Assembly: GCA_963710175.1 (NCBI GenBank)
Contig: CAVPZC010000001.1
Span: 868,001 to 932,000, forward strand
Direction of reading: 5' to 3'
DNA length: 64,000 nt
Origin: Phormidesmis sp963710175
Lineage (GTDB): Bacteria; Cyanobacteriota; Cyanobacteriia; Phormidesmidales; Phormidesmidaceae
Part shown: positions 33,201 to 41,352 of the stretch, piece by piece
How the letters are laid out: each line of letters starts with the position of its first letter
Position numbering within the stretch: the stretch's first letter is position 1
Notes under the pieces: model-generated
Database searches by the model: none
Told to the model about the DNA's origin: nothing
The model's input: the letters and a program-made list of their open reading frames with translations, nothing else
Translations under genes and position numbers: made by a program

Positions 33201-34547
33201 GACGGCGTAAACCCCTCCTACCTCGTTGATGGTAAAGCGCATGCCGGCTCGAATAATCTGAGTGTCATCGGCAAAGCCGTCTGCACTGAGTGAAGTGCCT
33301 TCCTGATCGCCGCCTGCTACCCGAGCATCCCCGATCAGGTCTCTGTAAGGATTGGGGGTATGGAGAAACGTATCTACTTCGTTTAGGAAAAGCTCAGCGT
33401 TGATGAAAACGGCAAAGTCTCGGTCTTCTGGCAGGAACAGCTCTATGCCGGTAGGGTCAGCGTCAGGGCCAGCGTTGATGGCGATGGCGATCGCCCCCTC
33501 CAATACCCGTGGCGTTGCATTCTGAAAATCCCCGTCCTGCGCCCGTTCCCAAAAAGGCACGAGCTGTCCGTTGGCTGCCAAGCTAGTTTGAATCAGGTTG
33601 GCGACAACGCCGTTTATCTCCTCCAGCGTCAGCGTATCAAACCGCTGTAAACCAGCCGCATTCGCGATCTCCTGCCCTAACACCTGGAGGATTTGATCAA
33701 CGACTAGCTGGACCTCCGGCCTGGCTAAATTAGCAGCGCCCTCAATGGCCTGAGTGTTTTGTAGCGTCACTGTGCTGGCGTTGAAGTCTATCTGTATAAA
33801 AGCGGGAGCGTTCTCTAGCTGCCGGGTCAAAGGCGCAGTCAGGACAATTTCGCTAAGGATTGCCAGCGAAGGCTCTAGAGGCAGCTGAGACTGAATATTA
33901 GTCCAGCGCAAATGTACCGGGAAAACGACCGCTATCTGGTTGGGTCCGGCTAAGCTAGCGCGAATCTGACGGTTAGGGTTTCCCCCTACGTCATTTTCTA
34001 CTTCGACGAAAAGATCGGCTGTAAACAAGACGAAGTCTTGTCCCTCCCTCATATCGCTCGTCGGAAATAGTCCGCTAGCAAAGGCTGCCTGTAGCTGACT
34101 GGTAATGGCTTCTACAAGAAAGCTGTCATTGGCAAACGGATGGCCATTAGTAATGTCAACCTCAACGGCGACATTATCTGTGGCGACACCGATTTGCACT
34201 CGTTCATCTTCGGTTGCTGATGCCAGCGTCCCAGTGATGCCGACATCGGCGATGAGGTCGTACATCGGTGCACTAGGAGCCGTAGGAGAAGCAAAGGTAA
34301 GCTGAGCTTCTGCTGCCTGAAAGACAATCCGAATAGCATTTTCTGCTGGCAGGGTGTCCAGGGCAATGGAGCCTCGCGCCACATTGACTACCGTCTCAGT
34401 AATTTCGATGCCTCCAATCGTCGTCGGCGGAATCTCATCAAAAGTCTGAAGAAAAGGAGAATTTGGCCTTTGGCGCTCTTCGTCAACAATTCGCTGGAGA
34501 AAGCTGCCTCTCAGCTGGAGGACAGTTTCATATCCACTTGTATTCAT
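30279..34547 (-). CDS. Very large PKD-domain protein, unknown function
   Basis: The protein has 1,422 residues from ATG 34547 (frame open to 34661). I do not recognise the whole. In order: an N-terminal ~400-residue region beginning SGYETVLQLRGSFLQRIVDE, with repeated beta-strand/helix patterns. Next come three ~60-residue repeats with the pattern RFTINxVGGVYxVAxxAxIE then ATLxLTSxLxxSP, about residues 425-480, 500-560 and 645-700. Then there is one long hydrophobic segment (about 720-760: ILAAIVGALLSVFTGSLFAA) and a PKD-like domain. Two PKD domains follow with FxDxxWxDTHTA and FGD motifs (about 955-1100, each with extra Cys). Last are a jelly-roll-like domain starting CNGDFERGF and a C-terminal beta domain. 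No signal peptide is seen, which is odd for PKD domains. Neighbour: a divergent LuxR regulator. Confidence 0.75.
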   Translation of the reverse strand: MNTSGYETVLQLRGSFLQRIVDEERQRPNSPFLQTFDEIPPTTIGGIEITETVVNVARGSIALDTLPAENAIRIVFQAAEAQLTFASPTAPSAPMYDLIADVGITGTLASATEDERVQIGVATDNVAVEVDITNGHPFANDSFLVEAITSQLQAAFASGLFPTSDMREGQDFVLFTADLFVEVENDVGGNPNRQIRASLAGPNQIAVVFPVHLRWTNIQSQLPLEPSLAILSEIVLTAPLTRQLENAPAFIQIDFNASTVTLQNTQAIEGAANLARPEVQLVVDQILQVLGQEIANAAGLQRFDTLTLEEINGVVANLIQTSLAANGQLVPFWERAQDGDFQNATPRVLEGAIAIAINAGPDADPTGIELFLPEDRDFAVFINAELFLNEVDTFLHTPNPYRDLIGDARVAGGDQEGTSLSADGFADDTQIIRAGMRFTINEVGGVYAVAENAIVESNAATLNLTSELDASPDNNARISFRSAFVAGAGQNASTLAIGGLVMPTGTIRERTQLSIQGVEGVYVVAADAAIEDNQATLTLTSALAESPEDGARVGFSFGFGLPNRRFDAGGNDREVQIDGLNPSLQTGFFQLAGPITVLRPNALIYKEINGSVTTKLRLKWVDEISRTGRINGAGQAGNLLAVDGFDPETNTIQAETRFTINGVAGTYRLTQAAAIEENAATLNIAPALISSPGNNAEIRFLTGNQVVEQELIGDPDVDLAEGPAGILAAIVGALLSVFTGSLFAALIAVAVIFIVKAIIEVISGNKAGDLLGDSLSTTPLPDALENIGVDIESRFNNPIEISPDGILFTGTAEPTSRFASLDDTQARAGGPYEATAGTPLQLNGGLIASGTDYEWLTGDSLTLLSGRTPTYTYPSQAYRVAVLTTLNNQFEGNTIVQNRHLALVRVRNTVPVLAAIAPIQALEGEEIEVVAHFSDLSWLDTHTAYVLFGDRTAPTIATVVENNQPPAATGTLTARHTYCDNGQFTIAVKVIDDKGGSQTAETTATIQNVPPVVEAGADLFAYACTPTRLVGRFEDQGWCDTHTATWNFGDCTPLLPASIEQTNNPPKSVGTATGTHCYQSCGVFVAELIVTDDDGGVGSDTLFVRVVDLCNGDFERGFHQNAVGQVANDWHSYTESGSTAVETRNIFACEQCVVYDGQRSQAIIRREQQVAGIYQQIGANIGWEYQFSAAVHLAAGGGGQIRLGIDPAGGNNSKAATVAWSETGLTDNWVLLAGRASATASAVSVFLEVRDLLSPVAYLDRVELKVYPCPETAECLPDPEPECPPEIEEQCVDWGKIDPLPPLDIQTTVDGIAFESLDGRSLRAVEYGPPPSQVKLAIPNPEGLRASWTESAIAVEATTSGLSVPIEMVAFDADGNVVAMDTKEGNVGELRVLTVQADAINAVEIRGGLRGTFSRICISRRI

Positions 34548-35049
34548 GGCTCTCTTTTTGCTTAATGTGGGTTCTAAAGACTGAAACTTATCTTGCCAGT
34601 TTGCAAAAATCCCTGTTCTCATGCCATGCCAAAACAAATTACCCAGCCCAAAGCCTGGCAACTCTTATGGCTTATTCAATAGCTATTTTAAAAATCGGAC
34701 GCTCTTCTGGCTGGGCTAAATGCACTGACCTCGGCTAGATGCGCGGAGAATGACGGCATTGTTTTAGACTTGTCCAACGGCTCATCTCTCTAAAAAACTG
34801 GCCTTACTGCACAGTAATTGTGCAGTAATTATGCTTTTTATCAAAAGGCAAATACACCGGTTCTAAGCTCCATCTTTCTATGTATTCTGCTGCTCTAGCC
34901 GCTATTAATCCTCAGTCTATACAATGCCGAAAACGATGGGCAATACGAAGAAAAGCGTATGCGATTATTACGAAATCGTTACGAGACGTGCTCAGGTAAT
35001 AGGCGCTTTTTATCCTGGAGTTGCTTCAAAGCTTTTATAGGAAGAGATC
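34548..35049. other. Divergent promoter region of PKD and LuxR genes
   Basis: A ~500-bp A+T-rich gap between two divergent genes. It holds the 19-bp palindrome listed separately. A likely ribosome-binding site (TAGGAAGAG) precedes the LuxR start. No small gene is convincing here. Confidence 0.5.
34807..34825. promoter_or_regulatory. Perfect palindrome, candidate LuxR-type operator
   Basis: CTGCACA-GTAAT-TGTGCAG is a perfect 7-bp inverted repeat around 5 bp. It can also be read as two 11-bp direct repeats (TGCACAGTAAT, TGTGCAGTAAT). Its size and location between the divergent PKD and LuxR genes fit a dimeric regulator site. Confidence 0.5.
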
Positions 35050-36180
35050 ATGACTGACTTGGCTTACCGGGATATGAAAATGATGGTGAATTTCTTACAA
35101 GAGCTTCACTCACTTGACAATCTCACCTCGCTGGCGTCTCGCGTCATCTCCATCTTGCCAAAGGTAATCCCCTCAGAGCTAACCATTTGGAGCCCTACAA
35201 GTTTTCCAGATGGCGACATTTCATTGAGCATAGCTTCTCAAAAGACAGGGTATCTTCTCCCAGAAGACGCTAAGCAGCTTGCCAATCAGCATTTTCGTGA
35301 GCACCCTTTCGCTATGCACTACCTCAAAACTCACGATGGCAGTGCCCATACGCTGTCAGATTTTGTGAGTGAGCAAGCGCTGCACCGTATAGAAAGCCTG
35401 TATTATGGCATGTTGCGTCCGGCGGGCATAGAGGCGCAAATGACTACTGTGTTGCCTGTTAGCGCTTCAGCAAAAACCACGCCATCGCCGGCAGCTACCG
35501 AGGATATCGTAGTCAGTCTGCATCGCCCTGAGCGAAGCTTCTCTGAACGCGATCGCCTTGTCCTGAACCTGCTGCGCCCTCATCTAGCGCTGGCTTATCG
35601 TAATGCCCAAGCAATTAACAATATCCAACAAGAATTAGATCAGCTGAATGAAACAACAGAAGCTATCGGCATGATTACATTGAATGAGACTGGCAAAGCT
35701 CAACAATTAACTCGTCGGGCCTGGAAACTGCTGACTCAATATTTCACGCCTTCGGATAAACACACCTCCGAGCTACCAGAGAATCTTCAGCGATGGGTAA
35801 ATTATCAGCTCAATCAGCTTTCTAGCGCTGATTTTGTGATCAAACCCTGCCTACCGTTGAAAGTCGAACACGGTAACAGCCAATTGGTAGTGCGGCTCAT
35901 CGTTGATGGTAAGCTATCTCAGTATTTGTTGTTACTAGAAGAGAGGCCAGCGCAACAGTTTTCACCCGAATCTCTGGAGTTAACCGGATTAACTCGGCGC
36001 GAGTCGCAGGTTCTTTACCAGATTGCGGCGGGTCAACGTTCAGCTGAAATAGCCACCTTTTTGCAAATCAGCGAAGGCACAGTCAGGAAACATTTAGAAC
36101 ATATATATGAAAAATTTAACGTTAAAACCCGAACGGCAGCTGTGATGTGCGCTCTAAAAATGCTTGGCATGATTGGTTAG
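35050..36180 (+). CDS. LuxR-family transcriptional regulator
   Basis: A 376-residue protein. The last 65 residues are a LuxR-type HTH (LTRRESQVLYQIAAGQRSAEIATFLQISEGTVRKHLEHIYEKF). The N-terminal ~300 residues have a GAF/PAS-like mixed alpha-beta character but no motif I can name; it lacks a receiver domain and the canonical acyl-homoserine-lactone-binding residues are not evident. It could sense a small ligand. Its position divergent from the PKD gene, with a palindrome between, suggests it regulates that gene and itself. Confidence 0.85.
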   Translation: MTDLAYRDMKMMVNFLQELHSLDNLTSLASRVISILPKVIPSELTIWSPTSFPDGDISLSIASQKTGYLLPEDAKQLANQHFREHPFAMHYLKTHDGSAHTLSDFVSEQALHRIESLYYGMLRPAGIEAQMTTVLPVSASAKTTPSPAATEDIVVSLHRPERSFSERDRLVLNLLRPHLALAYRNAQAINNIQQELDQLNETTEAIGMITLNETGKAQQLTRRAWKLLTQYFTPSDKHTSELPENLQRWVNYQLNQLSSADFVIKPCLPLKVEHGNSQLVVRLIVDGKLSQYLLLLEERPAQQFSPESLELTGLTRRESQVLYQIAAGQRSAEIATFLQISEGTVRKHLEHIYEKFNVKTRTAAVMCALKMLGMIG

Positions 36181-36272
36181 ATTGACAGGCACCACAGCGA
36201 ATATTCGATTCGTGAGCTACTCCAAAGCGATCGCTTTACTGCAAAATAGAGGTAACCTTCCTACGTTTCGCC

Positions 36273-36863
36273 ATGAAATTCTTTGAAAAACCCAGTGCCG
36301 ATGTTGCCGATCGCGTTCCCCCCGGCCAGCATTTAGCCAAGGGGTTCCCGGTACTCACCTATGGCGATACACCGCAAGTCAGCACAGCCGAATGGCAGTT
36401 TACCATCTCCGGCTTAGCGCAGGAAAAAACGTTCTCCTGGCAAGACTTTATGGCGATGCCACAGAGCGAATTTACCGCCGACTTTCACTGCGTGACTACC
36501 TGGAGCAAGCTAGATGTGCAGTGGCGCGGGGTTAAGGTAACCGATTTCTTAAAAGAGATTGACGTAGATCCGCAGGCAGTCCATGTAATGGAGCACTGCT
36601 ATGGTGACTACACCACCAATATCTCACTAGAAGACTTTGTGCGAGAAGAGAACTTTTTTGCTCACACCCTCTTTGATGAGCCGCTGCCCGCTGAGCATGG
36701 CGGCCCGATGCGGCTAATAGTGCCTCATCTATACGCTTGGAAAAGCGCTAAATGGATCAACGGCCTGGAGTTTCTTAAAGATATGGAGCTGGGCTTTTGG
36801 GAGCGTAACGGCTACCACCAGCGGGGCGAGCCATTTGCAGAAGAAAGATACAGCATGCGGTGA
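36273..36863 (+). CDS. Sulfite oxidase-like molybdopterin oxidoreductase
   Basis: A 196-residue protein with the oxidoreductase molybdopterin-binding domain. The molybdenum-ligating Cys is in FHCVTTWSKLDVQWRG (Cys73). Conserved HCYGDYTTNISLED and GGPMRLIVPHLYAWKSAKWI follow. It lacks a Tat signal peptide, haem domain and dimerisation domain, so it is the short cytoplasmic type rather than MsrP or sulfite oxidase. The substrate is unknown. It lies 92 bp after the LuxR gene, same strand. Confidence 0.9.
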   Translation: MKFFEKPSADVADRVPPGQHLAKGFPVLTYGDTPQVSTAEWQFTISGLAQEKTFSWQDFMAMPQSEFTADFHCVTTWSKLDVQWRGVKVTDFLKEIDVDPQAVHVMEHCYGDYTTNISLEDFVREENFFAHTLFDEPLPAEHGGPMRLIVPHLYAWKSAKWINGLEFLKDMELGFWERNGYHQRGEPFAEERYSMR

Positions 36864-36874
36864 TCTGAGGGAGA

Positions 36875-38080
36875 TCAAAGCTTAGACTGACTGCGCCAGA
36901 TTTCGTGATAAGGGCGATGGGGAGATTCTTCTAGCTGTTCGATCAGATTGAGGGTTGGGGTTTCTTTCATTGAGTCGTAGGCGGCGTAGCCTAAGGGCAA
37001 CAGCGTAAAGAACCCGAGCGTAACGCTACCGGCAACGCAGAGCCCTTTAACAGCTTTGGAGGCGCGCAGTGATTCGATATACTGGCCGCGCTCGTGAAAT
37101 CTTTTGACTTGAGCAGCCTGGATAAAAGCAGGGACGCCAAAGGGCGGAAACAGCAGCAGGGCAGAAAAGGCGGTCTGCCAGTTGCTCGGCGGGCAGGGCT
37201 GACCTTTGTACAGGTCGTAAGATTGGCTCCACTCAGGGCGAGTGACCTCTGCTAAGTGGCCAGTGAGCTGAAACTGATTGACTTCGGCTAAGTGTAGGGG
37301 CACTAAGTGCTCTCGAATCAGGTCGGGCAGGGTGTAGTAGTTAATGCCAGTGCCTAGCTGACGATAGATGTGAATATCAAGCCGGGAGCCGTTGTGACGA
37401 ACCTGGACGGTGAGACCTTTGGCGGCTAGGGGCACTTTTAGCAAAGCGCAGAGCCTGGCATCGCTGGCGGCCTGCTGAACGTTGGCTAGCTTCTGTCTGG
37501 CTTCTTCCAGGGTGAAGTCATTGCAGACTGCTAGCTCCCAATCGGCTACAGCACCGGGAATATCGCCGAGCTGATAGCGCAGATTGCCCCGCTGCAAGTA
37601 GGCGGTGGTCATGGTGGGGTTGGCTTTTAGCGTGGCGTCTAAGTCGGCGATCGCCTGGCTATGACACCCCTGACTAAGGTGAACCAGCGCCCGCTGATAG
37701 TGGGGCTCGGGGTAGTGAGGGCAATAGGCGATCGCCGCAGACCAATCGGCCAGCGCAGCGGCTTCATTACCGGCCTGCTGACGCAGCATCCCTCGATGGT
37801 AGTGAGCCTGAGCCAGGGTCTCAGGCGGATAGGCGCTAGACCCATCGGCGTGAATGACCACTGAAAAATCGTCTATAGCGCCGGACACATCTTTGAGGTA
37901 GATGCGGCTAATGCCTCGCATCACCAGCGCTTTGGCCGGGTGAGAATAGCCCTTTTCCAGCGCTTGGCTAAAGGCAGCGATCGCCAGCGGGTAGGAAGTT
38001 TGGCGGACGTAGGCCAGCCCCTGGCGGTAGGCTAGTTTGGCGGCCTGCTGCTGATACCAAGTTTGCGGCGATAGTGACAT
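36875..38080 (-). CDS. TPR protein with C-terminal dispanin-like membrane domain
   Basis: A 401-residue protein. Residues 15-200 contain about five TPR units (GLAYVRQTSYPLAIAAFSQALEKG; AHYHRGMLRQQAGNEAAALADWSAAI; PHYQRALVHLSQGCHSQAIADLDATLKANP). A mixed middle domain follows (about 215-305). The C-terminal part (about 315-370) resembles a CD225/dispanin module: a first helix ALLLFPPFGVPAFIQAAQV, the linker RFHERGQYIESLRASKAVKG, and a second helix VTLGFFTLLPLGYAAY. Probably membrane-anchored with TPRs in the cytoplasm. It is convergent with the molybdopterin gene, 11 bp apart. Confidence 0.82.
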   Translation of the reverse strand: MSLSPQTWYQQQAAKLAYRQGLAYVRQTSYPLAIAAFSQALEKGYSHPAKALVMRGISRIYLKDVSGAIDDFSVVIHADGSSAYPPETLAQAHYHRGMLRQQAGNEAAALADWSAAIAYCPHYPEPHYQRALVHLSQGCHSQAIADLDATLKANPTMTTAYLQRGNLRYQLGDIPGAVADWELAVCNDFTLEEARQKLANVQQAASDARLCALLKVPLAAKGLTVQVRHNGSRLDIHIYRQLGTGINYYTLPDLIREHLVPLHLAEVNQFQLTGHLAEVTRPEWSQSYDLYKGQPCPPSNWQTAFSALLLFPPFGVPAFIQAAQVKRFHERGQYIESLRASKAVKGLCVAGSVTLGFFTLLPLGYAAYDSMKETPTLNLIEQLEESPHRPYHEIWRSQSKL

Positions 38081-38459
38081 GCAAATTCCCTGAGTGCCAG
38101 GACATAGAAGAGACGAAAGCGTTAGTGCCAGTCACTGCGCTGTTGACTGATATGCAGGCAGGCAGACAGAATTAATATCAGAGCAAATCGTTCACAAATT
38201 GCCCGATTGATCTGCTGCTATACCAGCCTAGCTACTCATTGAGATAACGAGATCAGCGCTAAGACCGAAGCGTACCCTAACAATGTAAACAGCTCTCTTT
38301 CCGTATTTTCTTTTAATTAGACAGTAAAAGCTTCGCCCTGTGGTAAGAGACGTATAGTATTGACTGCTACTTTACTTATCAGCTTTGCTTGAATTAAATC
38401 CGCATGATTATTCCGGTAGCGCTATGCTGACTAGGGTCAATCGATGCATTTGAGGAAAG
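38081..38459. other. Gap before exporter operon
   Basis: A 379-bp A+T-rich gap between divergent genes. A TTGACT hexamer at 38360 could be a -35 box, but no convincing -10 follows. Nothing else is visible. Confidence 0.3.
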
Positions 38460-39410
38460 ATGTCGGTAGCTCCGATTGTGAGCGTCAAAAACCTGACCAA
38501 GCGCTTTGGCGATACGGCGGTTTTACGCGGAATTAATCTATCAGTGTGGCGCGGTACGGTGCTGGGCGTACTCGGACCCAACGGCGCAGGCAAAACTACC
38601 GCTATTAACTGTCTGACGACGCTGCTGACGCCCGATAGCGGTGAGGCTACGATTGCTGGCTATGATGTGGTCCGTCAGCCTGAGGCGGTGCGATCGCTCA
38701 TTGGCCTCACCGGACAGTTCGCGGCAGTTGATGAAGTGCTGACGGCGCGAGAAAATCTGATTTTATTTGGCCGACTGCTGCGGTTGTCTAGCAAGGCCGC
38801 TAAGCAGCGGGCCGATCAGCTGCTCGACCAGTTTGATCTGACGGCAGCGGCAAATCGGCAGGTGAAAACCTTTTCGGGCGGAATGCGTCGCCGGTTAGAT
38901 TTGGCTGCGAGCATTGTCGTTTTACCGCTGGTGCTGTTCTTAGATGAGCCGACGACCGGCCTCGACCCGCGCAGCCGTCAGCAACTCTGGGCCGTGGTCA
39001 AAGACCTCAAAGCTCAGGGCATCACGATTATTCTCACTACGCAGTATTTAGAAGAAGCCGATGCGCTGGCCGATCAGATTGTGGTGATTGACCAGGGGCA
39101 GGTCATCGCTGAGGGAACCACAGACGAACTGAAAGATCGAGTCGGCGGTAAGTTTTGCGAACTGCGCCTGGCTAATTTAGGAGATGTGCCAAAGGTGAGG
39201 CATTTGCTGGCTGATATGGGCGATATCGCCACAGGTGAAATGGGTGATGCCGGGCCGCTGGCGATCGCCGCTCCCAACGGGGCCAACACGCTAACTGAAA
39301 TTGTCCTCCGATTAGAATCGGCGAGCATTCCGCTAGCCGATATTTCCCTGCGTCGCCCCAGCTTAGACGACGTATTTTTTGCCCTCACCGGGCACACCAC
39401 TCAAGAATAA
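38460..39410 (+). CDS. ABC exporter ATPase, DrrA family
   Basis: A 316-residue ATPase of the daunorubicin-resistance (DrrA) type. Walker A is GPNGAGKTTAIN, signature FSGGMRRRLDLA, Walker B VLFLDEPTTGLDPRSR. The C-terminal ~90 residues have the DrrA-type SLDDVFFALTGH ending. It should drive the two permeases that follow (15 bp and then 40 bp gaps). The family exports hydrophobic drugs, lipids or natural products; the substrate here is unknown and no biosynthetic cluster is adjacent. Confidence 0.94.
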   Translation: MSVAPIVSVKNLTKRFGDTAVLRGINLSVWRGTVLGVLGPNGAGKTTAINCLTTLLTPDSGEATIAGYDVVRQPEAVRSLIGLTGQFAAVDEVLTARENLILFGRLLRLSSKAAKQRADQLLDQFDLTAAANRQVKTFSGGMRRRLDLAASIVVLPLVLFLDEPTTGLDPRSRQQLWAVVKDLKAQGITIILTTQYLEEADALADQIVVIDQGQVIAEGTTDELKDRVGGKFCELRLANLGDVPKVRHLLADMGDIATGEMGDAGPLAIAAPNGANTLTEIVLRLESASIPLADISLRRPSLDDVFFALTGHTTQE

Positions 39411-39425
39411 TCGGGGGTCTTTTGC

Positions 39426-40256
39426 ATGACAGCTGTGAATCAAGACGTGACTGAGCTAGCTCAGCAGATGATCGCTCAGCGTCAGGAAACTGGCTGGCGG
39501 CGGGCGATCAATGACAGTCTGCTGATTACTGGGCGCAATCTCATTCGGCTGCGGCGCAATCCGGTGGTGATTGTGGCGATCGCGATTTTCCCGATGGTCT
39601 TTTTGCTGGGCTTTTGGATTGTGGGCCAAAAGCTGATGGCCGCACAGGGGGTCAACTACATTCAGTATTTAGTGCCGATTATTAACTTGCAGGCGCTCTT
39701 TTTCTCGGGGCTGGGCTCGGCGATTATGCTGGCCAAAGATATTGAAACTGGCATGATGGAGCGCTGCCGGGCCATGCCGATTTCCCGCGTCGCGGTTGTC
39801 GCGGGGCTGACGCTGGCCTATATGGTGCGAGCGCTGCTGGCGACGGTGGTTTTGATCGTGGTGGCCTACGGGTTGGGGTTTCGCTTTGATGGCGGGGCGA
39901 TCGCTGCCGCTGGCTATCTCACGCTGGTGATTCTCTTCACTGGCACCTGCATAACGGGCTACAGCATTTTGGCGCTCAAGCTGCGCAGCCCTACCCTGGT
40001 AGATGCGGTGGCGATCATTCCTTACACGCCGCTTTTGTTGCTGAGCAATGGCTTTAGCCCTACCGAAAATTTTCCAGACTGGCTACAGCCCATCGTCCGC
40101 TATCAGCCGGTCAGCGTTACCTGTGATGCCTTGCGAGCGCTGAGCACAGGCAGTGCCGCTAGCTGGCCTCTATTTTTCGCGAGCTTAGCCTGGCTTTCAG
40201 GACTGCTGCTGCTCTTGGGCGCTTGGTCAGTTCGGCTATACAAAAGACTGTCCTAA
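39426..40256 (+). CDS. ABC-2 exporter permease, DrrB type
   Basis: This 276-residue protein has six helices, with an N-terminal cytoplasmic part (DSLLITGRNLIRLRRNPVV), the conserved DIETGMMERCRAMPISR loop and PLLLLSNGFSPTENFPDWLQPIVRYQPVS near the end. It pairs with the ATPase upstream and the paralogous permease downstream. Confidence 0.93.
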   Translation: MTAVNQDVTELAQQMIAQRQETGWRRAINDSLLITGRNLIRLRRNPVVIVAIAIFPMVFLLGFWIVGQKLMAAQGVNYIQYLVPIINLQALFFSGLGSAIMLAKDIETGMMERCRAMPISRVAVVAGLTLAYMVRALLATVVLIVVAYGLGFRFDGGAIAAAGYLTLVILFTGTCITGYSILALKLRSPTLVDAVAIIPYTPLLLLSNGFSPTENFPDWLQPIVRYQPVSVTCDALRALSTGSAASWPLFFASLAWLSGLLLLLGAWSVRLYKRLS

Positions 40257-40296
40257 TCTAAAGCTATTTCTAACCCCGCCAAAGAGAGATAAAACC

Positions 40297-41166
40297 ATGC
40301 TTGAAAACAGCGCACCCCCAGGAGATTGTGAGGCCAGGCACGCCGGCACACTCGACCCTTTTACCATTGCTGACATGGTCGCCGCCCGGCGAGAAGGCGG
40401 ATTTGAGCGCACTGTGAGAGATCTGGCCATCGTCGCCCAGCGCAACATTTTGCTAGACCTGCGCAACCCAGCCGAAGTACTGGTGGCTACGGCTTTTCCG
40501 ATCTCTCTACTGTTTGTATTCACCGCTAGCTTTGCTCAGGTGGTCAACCCCGGTGAGAGCTACAGCAGCTATGCTCAATTTTTGCTGCCATTTACGACGG
40601 TGCAAGGCTTTTTGTTCAATACGGTCAACATTGGCAGCGTTTTCTACAACGATCTCGATAGCGGCATGGATGTGCGGCTGCGGGCGATGCCGATTGCTCG
40701 GCTGTCAGCCATTGGTGGGCGGCTGATTTCAGCCGGAGTACGGCTGTTGTTTCAGCTGAGCGGCATCGTGTTAGCAGGTCATCTATTAGGGTTCCGTTTT
40801 CGGGGTGGTTTTTTAGAAACAGTTGGCTTTTTCTTGCTGCCGGTTGTGTTTACCCTATCGGTGTCACTGATTGCTCTGTGTGTAGCGGTTGGGGCCAAGT
40901 CTTCAGAGACCATCTCTGCGGTGCTAAACCCCTGGATTTTGCCGTTTACTTTTCTCAGCGTTGGCTATGTGCCCAAAGAGGGGTTTCCAGACTGGGCACA
41001 GGGCTTGGTTACTTATAATCCAATTTCTAAAGTAGCTGAGGCGATGCGGGCTTTGGCTAACGGCGATCCGGCTATTGGGTTAGTTGGGATCACACTAGCG
41101 TGGAGCCTAGCGCTGATTTTGATCGGCGGGCCGCTGACGCTAAGAGCCTACAAGCGTAGAAGGTAG
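40297..41166 (+). CDS. ABC-2 exporter permease, second DrrB-type subunit
   Basis: A 289-residue paralogue of the preceding permease, with the matching blocks AIVAQRNILLDLRNPAEV, DLDSGMDVRLRAMPIARL and PFTFLSVGYVPKEGFPDWAQGLVTYNPISK. Two different permeases imply a heterodimeric channel (DrrB/DrrC arrangement). The operon probably ends here; a CACTCAA / TTGAGTG hairpin lies about 100 bp downstream. Confidence 0.92.
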   Translation: MLENSAPPGDCEARHAGTLDPFTIADMVAARREGGFERTVRDLAIVAQRNILLDLRNPAEVLVATAFPISLLFVFTASFAQVVNPGESYSSYAQFLLPFTTVQGFLFNTVNIGSVFYNDLDSGMDVRLRAMPIARLSAIGGRLISAGVRLLFQLSGIVLAGHLLGFRFRGGFLETVGFFLLPVVFTLSVSLIALCVAVGAKSSETISAVLNPWILPFTFLSVGYVPKEGFPDWAQGLVTYNPISKVAEAMRALANGDPAIGLVGITLAWSLALILIGGPLTLRAYKRRR

Positions 41167-41263
41167 AAGCGTCTGAAAATTATGATAAGAGAGGTAACCA
41201 TCCTGAAGCGGTACGTTGCGATCGCCAGAATTAACGACTTAAATAGGAATATCCTGGCCTGAC

Positions 41264-41288
41264 CACTCAAGGCACAAATATTTGAGTG
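41264..41288. terminator. Hairpin after exporter operon
   Basis: CACTCAA and TTGAGTG pair across an 11-base loop. No T-run, so termination is uncertain. Confidence 0.35.
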
Positions 41289-41352
41289 CAAGGCGATCGC
41301 TAGATTTATCAGTCAGCTGTTTTGACAGGGTGCTCTCCTACGGAATCAGGCG

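Noticed and set aside
38460..41166. Antibiotic self-resistance operon in a biosynthetic cluster
   Set aside because: The genes look like DrrABC, but no biosynthetic enzymes are nearby, so a natural-product role is not supported.
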